DNA of 64,000 nt from JABDIY01 sp963803845 (GCA_963803845.1 CAWDNZ010000005.1:1674001-1738000), one strand, 5' to 3'. Shown: positions 54,500 to 63,906, numbered from the stretch's first letter. Translations and numbers: made by a program. The notes: generated by a model not told the origin, from the sequence alone.

Positions 54500-55301
54500 G
54501 AGACTGGCCGGCGAACAGGGTCATCTCCTCCACCGCTGGGCTCACGAAGAGGCGAGTCACCTCACCTCTAGCCAACGCCAACGCCGTCTCGGCCAGGCCC
54601 TCCACAACGGCGCCATGACTCTCCATGAATCGAAAGGTCCGAATTGCCTGCACCGTGTCCACTGCGGCGAAGTCGGCGACTGCCCTGACCGTGGCTTGCG
54701 AGAGATCCTCATCGGGCGACACCGCAGAGACCTTCACACTCGGCGGCAGCGCAGGATCGAGCCGATCGACGACCGCAGTGGCGATCTCCTCGGGAACCGA
54801 GACCACCACAACCTCGGTGCCTTCGTGAACGTTGTGGATAATCGCGTGTGCGATCTCGGCAGGGTCGTCCGAATCGATTTCCTGGGTCCAGCTCGTCGCC
54901 TCCGCCGCTTCGGGGAAGCGAGCAAACTCCAAGATGCGCGTCGTTGGCCCGAATCGCACCACCAGATGATCCACATCACGGTGCATCGTCTCCACCAAAG
55001 GCGTCAGGCGGGGAACGGGGGCCAGTTCGGCGATGTCGTAACGGGGCGGATCGACCAGCGGTGCGCTGAAGGAGCCGTCGCTTCGCCCGAACCAGCACAC
55101 ACCGGCAGCATCGATGCTGCGAGCATTTTCCACCGCCGATTCGATGGAAGATCGCTGCAACCAGTCCGGGTGCGCGTCGGGAAGAGAGTTGAGTGCCACC
55201 GCCACAACCTCATCCGCCGGCACCGCCCCCTCAACCGATGCATAGACCGAGATGGTGTCTGTTAATGGCTGAAGAAAACTTCTGAGATCGCTCGGTTCCA
55301 T
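54327..55301 (-). CDS. baeRF-like (eRF1/Vms1-fold) protein
   Basis: 324 residues from the ATG at 55301. It shares the layout of the Rv2629-like proteins: N-terminal VYASVEGAVPADEVVAVAL-type beta domain, WFGRSDGSFSAPL-type loop, central helical domain and a C-terminal L7Ae-like domain ending LLRSAILQGVMVQVI then GVGATLLPEG. No GGQ is visible. Possibly a ribosome-associated or stress factor. TACGTT sits at near-leaderless distance. Its last 57 codons are duplicated at 49881. Confidence 0.65.
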   Translation of the reverse strand: MEPSDLRSFLQPLTDTISVYASVEGAVPADEVVAVALNSLPDAHPDWLQRSSIESAVENARSIDAAGVCWFGRSDGSFSAPLVDPPRYDIAELAPVPRLTPLVETMHRDVDHLVVRFGPTTRILEFARFPEAAEATSWTQEIDSDDPAEIAHAIIHNVHEGTEVVVVSVPEEIATAVVDRLDPALPPSVKVSAVSPDEDLSQATVRAVADFAAVDTVQAIRTFRFMESHGAVVEGLAETALALARGEVTRLFVSPAVEEMTLFAGQSPTEIGGGSFASGPGVEVRASDGLLRSAILQGVMVQVIPDHVHDGPSEGVGATLLPEG

Positions 55302-55461
55302 ATCGACAAACGTACCCCACTGGCACTGCGGACAAACCGGCCTCATCGCCGACAAGATCAACGAACGGAGGGCCCCGCAGGGATGCGCACATCGTCACAC
55401 ACTGCCACGGCGGTGACGACTCCGGATCAAACCGACCTGTGGTCGACTACCTTGCAACGTC

Positions 55462-56469
55462 ATGACAGACAGCTCGTCCAAACACTTCCTCACCTTTCGG
55501 TCCAGCCTTCCCTCGATGACCGGTAAGACAGTGGTGATCACGGGCACAACATCGGGAACCGGCAAGGTCGCCGCCACCACCGTGGCTGAACTAGGAGCCA
55601 AAGTCCTGGTACTCAATCGTGCATCGGAGCGATCGAAGGCGAGTTTCGCGGAACTTACCTCCGCATGCCCCGACGCTGACCTCCATAGTGTTGAATGCGA
55701 CCTCCAGTCGTTCGATTCGGTTCGAATCGCTGCGGCGAAGGTCAAAGGACTCTGCCCTGAAGGTGTGCATGTTCTAGCGAACAACGCCGGCGTGATGGCA
55801 CTCGGCGATACCGCCACCGGCGATGGCTTCGACATTCAGATGCAGACCAATCACCTCTCGCATTTCCTCCTCACAAAGGAGCTGATGCCACTGCTGGAGC
55901 GGGTGACCGAGGCCGACGGGGATGCCCGGGTGGTGAACCACTCCAGCGTGGCTCGTCTGTCGCCGAGCAAGAAACTCCAGGCCCAATACCTGGAGAAGAA
56001 AGGCGGACAGCTCGGCGGCGATGGATCCGCCCTGGAGAACTTGATGTTTCGAGGGCCCCGCTGGCTTCGCTACAGCCAGACCAAGCTGGCCAATGCCGCC
56101 TTCACCGCCGCGCTCCATCACCGGCTCCACGAGAAGGGGTCCAAGGTGAAGGCGCTCGTAGCTCACCCCGGGCTGGCCAACACCCACCTACAGCAGACGT
56201 CGGTGAAAGAGGGCGGGATGGGGGGCTTCTTCACCAGCATCTTCATGCGTTTCAGCCAGAGCTCCGAAGACGGGGCCATGGGCCTCATCAGCTGCATGTG
56301 CCTCCCCAATGCGACGTCCGGACAGTTCTACGGACCCGGCAGCGGCTCGTCGGCCTTCAGAGGCAAAGCGAAACCCTTCGCCCTCGAGTCGTTCTACGAC
56401 AACCCCGAAACCCGCGAGCTGTTGTGGTACAAGAGCGAAGAGGCTATCGGCGAATCGTTCACGATCTGA
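55462..56469 (+). CDS. Short-chain dehydrogenase/reductase (retinol-dehydrogenase-like)
   Basis: 335 residues. TGTTSGTGKVAA is the cofactor loop, NNAGVM the structural motif, HSSVARLS supplies serine and YSQTKLANAAF the Y and K pair. The insertion after the serine (LSPSKKLQAQYLEKKGGQ) and NHLSHFLLT place it near the retinol dehydrogenase/light-dependent protochlorophyllide reductase branch, like the SDR at 26984-27973. The substrate is unknown. Confidence 0.88.
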   Translation: MTDSSSKHFLTFRSSLPSMTGKTVVITGTTSGTGKVAATTVAELGAKVLVLNRASERSKASFAELTSACPDADLHSVECDLQSFDSVRIAAAKVKGLCPEGVHVLANNAGVMALGDTATGDGFDIQMQTNHLSHFLLTKELMPLLERVTEADGDARVVNHSSVARLSPSKKLQAQYLEKKGGQLGGDGSALENLMFRGPRWLRYSQTKLANAAFTAALHHRLHEKGSKVKALVAHPGLANTHLQQTSVKEGGMGGFFTSIFMRFSQSSEDGAMGLISCMCLPNATSGQFYGPGSGSSAFRGKAKPFALESFYDNPETRELLWYKSEEAIGESFTI

Positions 56470-56693
56470 AGGTGAAGGAGAGCCATCAGAGGCCAAGTCC
56501 GATGGCGGGGTGGGCCGAGGACTACTCAGTTGATGGCGGCGTGGCCCCCTCCGCCGCTCCGCCGAACGTTCGTTTGCATTGCAAGCCCATCGTGGCGGCG
56601 GCGAAGAGCGTCCGGTGAAACGGGTCAGAATCAAACCCGTAGTGGTAGTCGCAGATATCGCCAGATTGCCGAAGGGCGGGAGCCCGAAGTGGA

Positions 56694-57446
56694 CTAGCGG
56701 CCGCTCACTCGATTAGTGGAGTAGTTCTCGTCCTTGGTGATCGAATGGGCAATCCGAAACCCGAAGCTTCCGTCTTTCGCAAGGTCGAACATCACGACTC
56801 CGACTGCTATGGCAACGCCGACCATCTCGAGGAACTCCTCAAGGCTGGTAGAGAGCATGTACTTGGTTGAGGTGAAACCCGCGCCGTCGTTGACCGATGC
56901 TTGGCCAGCAGCGTCGATCAAGGTTCCTCCGATCCCTTCCATCACCACGGCTCCGGTAAGGAAGACGCCAGCGGCAATAAACATGCCAGTGCGGGTAACT
57001 GGATTGAGTTTGCGAACCCAAGGAAAGAGAGACACAGAGACGGCGAATGCGACAACTGTGTAGGGAATAATCCAGGCGAATGTGAGAAACCCGCTGGTTC
57101 CGAGGGCGGCTCGCAACGGTTCGGTCGTGGCTTCGTGGATGGTGATGACGTCATCGGCCATCACATAGGCAGCACACATGGCAACGACGAGCCACGGTCT
57201 CCAATTCTCGCCGACGCGGTGAGCGAGAACGGTACGAGCCAGAAGAAGCAGTATCAAGAGCCCGAATTGAAGCCCGGTCCAGAGCGTCCCAAGCGATGCC
57301 TCCTCGTCTACATCGAGCCGGTTGATATCAAGGCCCGCCAAGTTGATGGCAACACTTAGAGCAACGATGCAGAACGCGATCATAATAAGGACCTTGACAG
57401 TTCTCGGACCGTCAACCGTGATGATTGAATTCGCTTCCGGAATCAC
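56694..57446 (-). CDS. Multi-pass membrane protein, family not recognised
   Basis: 250 residues with six to seven hydrophobic helices (VLIMIAFCIVALSVAINLAG, TGLQFGLLILLLLARTVL, WLVVAMCAAYVMADDVITI, WIIPYTVVAFAVSVSLF, MFIAAGVFLTGAVVMEGIGG, FLEMVGVAIAVGVVMF). Acidic and histidine residues inside or next to helices (ADDVITIHEATTE, MEGIGG, SLEEFLEMVG) could bind metal. Function unknown. Confidence 0.7.
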   Translation of the reverse strand: MIPEANSIITVDGPRTVKVLIMIAFCIVALSVAINLAGLDINRLDVDEEASLGTLWTGLQFGLLILLLLARTVLAHRVGENWRPWLVVAMCAAYVMADDVITIHEATTEPLRAALGTSGFLTFAWIIPYTVVAFAVSVSLFPWVRKLNPVTRTGMFIAAGVFLTGAVVMEGIGGTLIDAAGQASVNDGAGFTSTKYMLSTSLEEFLEMVGVAIAVGVVMFDLAKDGSFGFRIAHSITKDENYSTNRVSGR

Positions 57447-57593
57447 GCTCTAGCCCTTCGCTGTTACTTCAAAGGCATCGTCCGTTTGGTTTGTTACCTG
57501 TAGTGGTTTTTCCGCATTGATCACACTGAGCGCACCCACCACATTAGATGTGGTTGTGAACAGGAATTTGGGGGGGAGGGGTATGCTCGGCCG

Positions 57594-58386
57594 ATGGTCG
57601 AGGTCAACTTCCTCTCACCGCAGATCGGCGCAGTGATCGGGAGTGGTATACAACCGATCTCGTTGCACGACATCGACACCATTGTGAAATGGCTCGACGA
57701 GCGTCTCGTCGTGGTCCTCCCCGGCCAAATGCTGGACCCGCCAATGCTCAACGGCTTCATGGAGCACTTCGGTCCAGCCCACGTCCATCACTCCGACGAG
57801 GGGGTGCTGTTCGTTCCCGAGCTGCCCGAGGTCCTCGAGATGCGCAAAGACCCCGACGGTGTGCGGTTGTTCGGGGGCGACGGCTGGCACGCTGACGTGA
57901 CGTTCCAGGATCCCTGTGGCTCCATCACCGGCTTGTATGCCTCAGTTGTTCCTCCGGTCGGCGGCGACACGCTTTTCCGCGAACGCCATCGCGGCATACG
58001 AAGCCCTCAGCCCCCCGATGCAGGATGTGCTCCGAGACCTGCGAGCGGTCCATTCCTACGATGGGCCCGGCCGTCCCGATCGAGAAGGACTCACCGCCGT
58101 TCACCCGGTGGTGCGGCGCCACCCCGCTAACGGAGCCTTGGGCCTGTACGTGAACACCATGTTCATCACCCGCTTCGAGGGCATGACACCGCAGGAGACC
58201 CGTCCACTCCTCGAGTTCCTGCAGGCTCACATCACCAGACCCGAGTTCGTGTGCCGGGTGCATTGGGAACCGGGCCACCTAGTCCTCTGGGATAACCGTT
58301 TCACCCTCCACTACCCGATCAACGACTTCGTGGGTCACGCACGACTGATGCACCGCCGGGTTGCACTCGAAAGGCCGCGCGCATGA
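57594..58386 (+). pseudogene. TauD/TfdA-type Fe(II)/2-oxoglutarate dioxygenase with single-base frameshift
   Basis: Reading 57594 to about 57977 gives the first half, including the facial triad H99 and D101 (GDGWHADVTFQDP) and GGDTLF. The next frame continues ANAIAAYEALSPPMQDVLRD and ends with the third ligand region WDNRFTLHYPINDF and GHARLMHRR. Removing one C at 57977-57978 restores about 263 residues, the family length. These enzymes hydroxylate or desaturate small molecules. TATGCT (57582-57587) is a leaderless -10 box six bases before the ATG. The stop overlaps the PP-loop gene by four bases. Confidence 0.8.
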
Positions 58387-59774
58387 GCACCCTCAAGCTC
58401 GAACCTGTCATCCGGGGCGTCCACCACCTCCATCTCCGATATAGCGTTGACACCTTCGCCTTCACCACGACCTACTGGTACGACACCGTCGATTTTCGCG
58501 ATCTGGAAGCCCGCTTCGGCTCGGACTACCTCCGTCTCGTCGAGTTCCATTTGCTTGCATTCGAGGCCAACAAGGCGCTCAGCCTGAAGCCGGATCACGT
58601 CGACTTCGGGCCCTACGGCGACCTTGTGACCGAGGCGTTCTGGAAGTTGTGGGAAACGGTGTTCCACAACGTCTGGGCCGTGTGGCGTTATGAGAACGAT
58701 CTCCCGGACTACCGGCTGGCAATGCCAGTGCTGGCTGACCCGGGGGTTCTCCCGCCAATCAAAGTGACTCCCGGCGATGTGCCCACGCTCATGTTGTGCG
58801 GCGGCGGCAAGGACAGCCTCACCAGTATGAAGCTGCTCGAACGGGCCGGAATCGACTACGACGCGTTTGTTTACTCGCACTCGACCTACGGGCGCGGGAC
58901 GATGCAACACGAGCTGATCGATGGTCTTGTCGAGTCCTGCTCGCCGGGGCGCGTTCACCGGGGGTGGGTGCTCGACGACTGCTTAGACGCACCGCCCACA
59001 ACTTTGCATCCCGAGCTTTCAATCGCCCGACTCATCGCCGCCGAAACCGTCAGTTCGTACTGGACGGCGCTCCCGCTCGCTCTCGCCCACGGCTATACCG
59101 ACGTTGCGCTCGGCATCTCCCACAGCACCGACGAACACAACCTCACCTGGGAGCGCACCGGCGAGGACGTGAACTACCTGTGGGGTATGAGCTCAGTAGC
59201 GGAGCAGTTGCTGCATGACTACATCGCCGAACACATCGCGACCAACGTCCAGATGTTCCATATCCTGCGGCCGATCTATGACGTCAACGTCTTCGTTCTT
59301 CTCAACCGCGACCTCGGCTCGGTACCGGCCACGCACTCGTGCGCTCAGCTGAAGCCGTGGTGTTGCCGGTGTGCAAAGTGCATCTATGTCTGGATGAACT
59401 ACGTCGCCTGGTTGCCCGAGGACACCGTTGCGAGGACCTTCGACCTCAATCTGTTCGACCTGCCTGAGAACCGGTTACTGCTCCGCAAGATGCTGGGCCT
59501 GGAGAGCTACAAGCCGACCGATTGCGTCGGTACTATCAGCGAAGCGCGGCTGGCGTTCCTCATGTGCCAACGCAAAGACGTGACCGGGCTGATCGCCGAC
59601 AACATTGACCTACGACCGTTCGAGGCCGAGGCGTTGGCCTCTCTGGAGAAATACCGGGTCGTCAACCCTCCCGGGCGGACGGTGCCGGCGCATATTGCCG
59701 CCGCCATCGAGCCGCAGATGACCGAGGCCTCCGAACGTGCCGAGGCAATCGCGCGGTTGGTCCTGGCACAATAG
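58383..59774 (+). CDS. PP-loop ATPase-like protein with cysteine cluster
   Basis: 463 residues. GGGKDS at residues 140-145 is a PP-loop, followed by SHSTYGRGTMQHELIDGLVE. A cluster C320, C327, C328, C330, C333 (CAQLKPWCCRCAKC) could bind zinc or an iron-sulfur centre. PP-loop enzymes adenylate a substrate before amidation, thiolation or other substitution. Similarity in size and PP-loop to MurL-type glutamate epimerases of cell-wall synthesis is possible but cannot be confirmed here. It overlaps the dioxygenase gene by four bases, so the pair is a functional unit. Confidence 0.7.
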   Translation: MSTLKLEPVIRGVHHLHLRYSVDTFAFTTTYWYDTVDFRDLEARFGSDYLRLVEFHLLAFEANKALSLKPDHVDFGPYGDLVTEAFWKLWETVFHNVWAVWRYENDLPDYRLAMPVLADPGVLPPIKVTPGDVPTLMLCGGGKDSLTSMKLLERAGIDYDAFVYSHSTYGRGTMQHELIDGLVESCSPGRVHRGWVLDDCLDAPPTTLHPELSIARLIAAETVSSYWTALPLALAHGYTDVALGISHSTDEHNLTWERTGEDVNYLWGMSSVAEQLLHDYIAEHIATNVQMFHILRPIYDVNVFVLLNRDLGSVPATHSCAQLKPWCCRCAKCIYVWMNYVAWLPEDTVARTFDLNLFDLPENRLLLRKMLGLESYKPTDCVGTISEARLAFLMCQRKDVTGLIADNIDLRPFEAEALASLEKYRVVNPPGRTVPAHIAAAIEPQMTEASERAEAIARLVLAQ

Positions 59775-59959
59775 ACCGCCGAAAGCAGCGGTGGGCCTTG
59801 GGGAACAGACATGCCCTGAACTGCCTGGTCAGGGTGTTGAGTCCGATGCACGGCACAGAAGGTGGAATGACTTTGGTCGGCTGGGTTGTGCGCAAACGGG
59901 TGGCGAAGTGGCGTTGCCAGGTCGCCGCGGTAGAGGATGCAGTCCGTACAATCTGCGCC

Positions 59960-60853
59960 ATGCGAGTCTTCTTCACTGGTGGCAGCGGTAAGGCGGGTCG
60001 GCATGCGATCCCATATCTCGTCGAGAAGGGACACCGGGTAGTCAACGGAGACCTGGTGCCGCTCGGCCACCCGGACGTCGCCGACCTTCGCATCGATCTG
60101 ACCGATGCCGGACAGGTCTTCAACGCGCTCTCCGCATACGCAGGCTTCGACGAACTCGAACCCGGTACCGGTGTCCCGACCTACGACGCCGTCGTCCACT
60201 TCGCCGCGATCCCGGCGATCCTCGTTCGGCCTGACAACGAGACTTTTCGGGTCAACACGCTCAGCACGTACAACGTCATCGACGCCGCTGTGAAGTTAGG
60301 GATTCCCAAGGTGATCTTCGCGAGCTCGGAGACAACGTATGGGATCTGCTTCGCCGATGGTGAAGTCCGGCCCGAGTACGTGCCGATCGATGAGGAACAC
60401 CCGACGGTCCCCCATGACAGTTATGCGATGTCGAAGGTCGTCAACGAGGCGACCGCCCGATCGTTCCAGGCCCGGACCGGTATCGACATCTACGGGTTGC
60501 GCATCAACAACGTGATCGAACCGCACGAGTACGTGACCAAGTTTCCCGCGTTCGTCGCCGACCCTAGTCTTCGCCGCCGCAACATCTTTGCCTACATCGA
60601 CGCTCGCGATTTGGGACATATGGTCGATTGCTGCCTACAAGCTGACGGCCTCGGCTACGAGGTCTTCAATGTCTCGAACGACGACTTGTCGGTCGGCATA
60701 ACCAGTGACGAGGTGTACGAGCGCTTCTACGCCGGCGTGCCGCGTCGCCGCGAGATGGCTCGTGACGCAACGTTCTACGCCAACGACAAGGCCAAGCGGC
60801 TCGTCGGATTCGCGCCGCGTCACTCATGGCGCAACGAACTCGCCAGCCACTGA
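59960..60853 (+). CDS. NAD-dependent epimerase/dehydratase
   Basis: 297 residues from the ATG at 59960. The cofactor motif is FTGGSGKAGRHAIPYLVEKG, with VHFAAIPAI following and the catalytic pair in YAMSK. The C-terminus (DARDLGHMVDCCLQ, then FNVSNDDLSVG) is typical of nucleotide-sugar epimerases. TACAAT lies seven bases upstream. It follows the PP-loop gene by 185 bases on the same strand and may belong to the same pathway. Confidence 0.85.
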   Translation: MRVFFTGGSGKAGRHAIPYLVEKGHRVVNGDLVPLGHPDVADLRIDLTDAGQVFNALSAYAGFDELEPGTGVPTYDAVVHFAAIPAILVRPDNETFRVNTLSTYNVIDAAVKLGIPKVIFASSETTYGICFADGEVRPEYVPIDEEHPTVPHDSYAMSKVVNEATARSFQARTGIDIYGLRINNVIEPHEYVTKFPAFVADPSLRRRNIFAYIDARDLGHMVDCCLQADGLGYEVFNVSNDDLSVGITSDEVYERFYAGVPRRREMARDATFYANDKAKRLVGFAPRHSWRNELASH

Positions 60854-60854
60854 A

Positions 60855-61094
60855 CTACTTCCAGGGATGCGTGATGATCGTTGCGACAACGATCGAGATG
60901 ACAATGTTGATCGCGAGTGTGCCTTGAGCGACGAACTCGCTGACGAAGTCGAAAAGCGCCAGGCAGAGGAGCAGCAAATAGCCCGCTCGTTGGTTCTTAA
61001 CCTGGAGGCGAACCGAGGCCGCGAAGAGAAGTCCGACTGCGAACCCCACTGGCCGTCGGCTGAGCGTTGATCGCGGTGTTGACGGGTTGTCCAT
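60855..61094 (-). CDS. Small membrane protein
   Basis: 79 residues from an ATG at 61094: a basic N-terminus (TPRSTLSRRP), then three hydrophobic segments (VGFAVGLLFAASVRLQV, AGYLLLLCLALFDFVSEFVA, LAINIVISIVVATIITH). No family recognised. The longer open frame upstream (to 61394) has no membrane or signal logic and is not included. Confidence 0.55.
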   Translation of the reverse strand: MDNPSTPRSTLSRRPVGFAVGLLFAASVRLQVKNQRAGYLLLLCLALFDFVSEFVAQGTLAINIVISIVVATIITHPWK

Positions 61095-61266
61095 AGCCGG
61101 TTTGGGCCAAGCCAGCCAGATCCGGCCCGGAGCTGGTCTAGGGAGAGCCCGAGTTCTCGACTCGGCTTTAACACGGGGCCTCGGTCGGTGCTGAATTGCA
61201 TCTACCAAAATGTGCTCAATAAAACGCGACCGGAAGCGGTCCGAGAGCGTCCGATTGCATGTGCCG

Positions 61267-61734
61267 ATGACCACCACCAGAAGAAGCCAGCCCTCCACCG
61301 AAGCCTGGGCGGGACTGCCATCCCTAGAGGGCTCCATGCCTGCGGACCTCGTCAATCTGTCCGCAGCGCGATCTGTGGTGACATCTTGGCTCACCGATCG
61401 TGTGAATCAGCAGGAGATCGATGACATCGTGCTGGTATTCAACGAACTGCTGGCGAACGCAATCAACGCCGCTGCTCCCCACGACTCCATCCAGTATCGA
61501 GTCGAAAGCAAGGCTCCACGGGGCGCTGACCAGATACGGGTCACGGTCACCAACTTCCGAGCCGAGACAGGCTGGATCAACACGTGCGCGATGCCAGAGC
61601 CCGACGCCGAGGGAGGCCGTGGGCTGCCCCTCGCCGAGACCTACTCGGACAAGCTCGAGATCCTTCTCGCTCTTGATCGTGTCGAGGTGACGGCGACGTT
61701 CGAAAGTGTCGACATCTCGAACTGGCTGACGTAG
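61267..61734 (+). CDS. Anti-sigma-factor-type ATP-binding protein (HATPase_c)
   Basis: 155 residues. The N-box FNELLANAINAAAPHD and the G-box GGRGLPLAETYSDKLE are those of RsbW/SpoIIAB-like GHKL kinases, in the single-domain form found in actinobacteria. These phosphorylate anti-anti-sigma factors and bind sigma factors. No adjacent sigma factor or antagonist, so its partner lies elsewhere. Confidence 0.85.
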   Translation: MTTTRRSQPSTEAWAGLPSLEGSMPADLVNLSAARSVVTSWLTDRVNQQEIDDIVLVFNELLANAINAAAPHDSIQYRVESKAPRGADQIRVTVTNFRAETGWINTCAMPEPDAEGGRGLPLAETYSDKLEILLALDRVEVTATFESVDISNWLT

Positions 61735-61934
61735 GACTGCATGGGACCCCCTCGGCGACGACCGGCTGAGCGTTCGACTCTATTGGCGGGCGACTTGCGC
61801 TGAGACGTGGCCGACTGAGAAGGTCGACCGACGTTGGCATCTGATCCTTCGGCCCTAGCGCTGAGGTATCGAGGAACCAATCATCGAGAATGTGGACTGA
61901 AGCACGCTCGACAAGAACCGGCCCGCGAACCCGG

Positions 61935-62210
61935 GTGAGCGAGTTGACGATCGAGTGTGAGCTCTCTGAAGACGGTGACACCACCGTCGGCGTCTGCGAA
62001 GGGCCCATAACCCTCATCAATGACGGCGGCACCTGGGAAGGGACTTGCGAAGGCACCACCACATGGACGACACCTGAGCCCGATCACGTTCACGTCATCG
62101 ACTGCATCTATCTCGGCTCCGAAGGCTATGACGGCCTCCGCTTCGTCCAACACCTGGAGGGCATCGACTACCCATGGCCGTATACGGGGCAGATCGAACC
62201 GGTCGACTGA
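61935..62210 (+). CDS. Hypothetical protein, possibly 5'-truncated
   Basis: 91 residues from the GTG at 61935, acidic, with GVCEGPITLINDGGTWEGTC and a C-terminal DCIYLGSEGYDGLRFVQHLE. Four cysteines in pairs suggest secretion, but no signal peptide precedes it, so the start of the gene may be missing. The tryptophan/glycine-rich beta-type sequence repeats a T.....G.W.G.C pattern. Function unknown. Confidence 0.5.
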   Translation: MSELTIECELSEDGDTTVGVCEGPITLINDGGTWEGTCEGTTTWTTPEPDHVHVIDCIYLGSEGYDGLRFVQHLEGIDYPWPYTGQIEPVD

Positions 62211-62345
62211 CTGAGAGTAGTTTCGCACCGCCCGACGGCACCTATCCCAGAGGGCGCCTACAACCCAACACTTGGTAACGGAACCTCCGGGTCATATGAA
62301 CATCCAGCCGTGACCCGCAACCACAACTTGGCCGGAAATTGCCTA

Positions 62346-62373
62346 CGGGGTAGCGCTTAGGGTTTTACCCCCG
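62346..62373. promoter_or_regulatory. Inverted repeat before the beta-helix protein gene
   Basis: CGGGGTA (62346-62352) and TACCCC (62366-62371) are inverted around GCGCTTAGGGTTT, and GGGT TTT ACCC is nested inside. It ends about 20 bases before the GTG at 62392, so it could be an operator or a structured leader. Confidence 0.35.
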
Positions 62374-62391
62374 ATCCGCCGATAGACGCTT

Positions 62392-63906
62392 GTGTTTCGT
62401 TCCCTCACTGCTGCCGTCGTGATCGTCGCAAGTGCGATCTTCGCAGTGCCAGTATCCGCTCAGCTCCCGACCATCGAGAACGCCGAATCCATTGAGGAGA
62501 TCCTCGAGGCGGTCGACTATCGACCAAACGTCCACGGCGACGTCCTGCGCCTCTACCGAGCCTTCTTCGATCGTGAACCCGAACTGGGTGGCGCCAAGTA
62601 CTGGCTGGGTGTACGGGACTCGGGCCACTCGCTCACAAACATCGCCGGGTACTTCACGCTGTCCGACGAATTCGCAGACAACTACGACGGCACCGACGAC
62701 GAGGAGTACCTCCGTCGGGTCTACCCCAACGTTCTCGGGCGCAACTATGACCAGGCTGGCTTCAACTACTGGCTCGACTTCCTGCACGGCACAAACACCT
62801 CGGGCGGAAACGATGCGCTAGCCATACTGTCTCGCGGGGCACTGCTTCGGTGGATCACGGCCGGGGCGGAGTTTAAGGCCCAGTACCCGTACCAGCCCGC
62901 TGCCCCCTCCCCCGGTGGTCCTTGGAACCCAGGCAACTCGGCTGGCACCGCTGTTGTTCCCGCCGCAGCAGAGGCCGAGCCGATCGACAATCCCGACCAC
63001 GTCATCGGTAGCGGCACTGCGGCCAGCTGCACGTCGGCCGCAGTGATCAACGCTGTAGCGCAGGGCGGCGTGATCACTTTCGATTGTGGGCCAGATCCCA
63101 TCACTATCGAGATGACGGCTACAGCCAAGGTGTTCAACGATCAGAATCCCGACATCGTGATCGACGGCGGTGGCCTTATCAGCTTGTCCGGCCGGGGTGA
63201 GCGTCGAATTCTCTACATGAACACCTGTGACAGGGACCAGGTGTGGACAACCTCTCATTGCCAGAACCAGGATCATCCGCGTTTGACCGTGCAGAACATC
63301 CACTTCACCAACGGCAACTCGACCGGTCAGGGCTACATGGGCGGAGGCGCAATCTTTGTCCGTGGCGGTCGGTTCAAAGCCGCCAACACGATCTTCACCG
63401 CAAACCGGTGCGAGATCGTCGGTCCCGACGTGGCCGGCGCCGGACTCCGGGTCCTCAGCCAGTACAACAACCTGCCCGTCTACATCACCAACAGCACCTT
63501 CGGTGGTAGCCCCGAGGCAGCGAATGTCTGCTCCAACGGTGGCGCGCTCAGCACGATCGGCTCATCCTTCATCATCCTCAACAGCCTTTTCACGCACAAC
63601 TCTGCGATTGGCAACGGAGCCAACCCGGCCCAAGCCGGAACGCCAGGCGGTGGAAACGGCGGGGCCATCTACAACGACGGCGGCACGTTCCATCTGATCG
63701 TTCGCGGTTCGGTGATCACCGACAACACGGCCAACGAGGGCGGCGGCGGGATCTTCTACGTCAGCAACAACCGGCTCGGAACGATGACGCTGGACGAAGT
63801 GGTGATGGCTCGCAACCCCAGCCTCGGCTTCGAAACCGCCGGCTTGCCCGGCATCTTCTACCTAGGCAACGGCAACCCCGTCATCACTGGATCTAGCCTC
63901 CGTTAG
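62392..63906 (+). CDS. Secreted protein with DUF4214 and right-handed beta-helix
   Basis: 504 residues from the GTG at 62392. A signal peptide ends at VPVSAQ. DUF4214 occupies about residues 45-165 (LYRAFFDREPELGGAKYWLG, then FTLSDEFADNY, PNVLGRNYDQAGFNYWLDFL). The rest is a glycine/asparagine-rich parallel beta-helix with an IVIDGGG-type turn (LTVQNIHFTNGNSTGQGYMG, GGAIYNDGG, NEGGGGIFYV), as in polysaccharide-binding or lyase proteins. DUF4214 is common in Acidimicrobiia surface proteins. No catalytic residues recognised. Confidence 0.87.
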   Translation: MFRSLTAAVVIVASAIFAVPVSAQLPTIENAESIEEILEAVDYRPNVHGDVLRLYRAFFDREPELGGAKYWLGVRDSGHSLTNIAGYFTLSDEFADNYDGTDDEEYLRRVYPNVLGRNYDQAGFNYWLDFLHGTNTSGGNDALAILSRGALLRWITAGAEFKAQYPYQPAAPSPGGPWNPGNSAGTAVVPAAAEAEPIDNPDHVIGSGTAASCTSAAVINAVAQGGVITFDCGPDPITIEMTATAKVFNDQNPDIVIDGGGLISLSGRGERRILYMNTCDRDQVWTTSHCQNQDHPRLTVQNIHFTNGNSTGQGYMGGGAIFVRGGRFKAANTIFTANRCEIVGPDVAGAGLRVLSQYNNLPVYITNSTFGGSPEAANVCSNGGALSTIGSSFIILNSLFTHNSAIGNGANPAQAGTPGGGNGGAIYNDGGTFHLIVRGSVITDNTANEGGGGIFYVSNNRLGTMTLDEVVMARNPSLGFETAGLPGIFYLGNGNPVITGSSLR

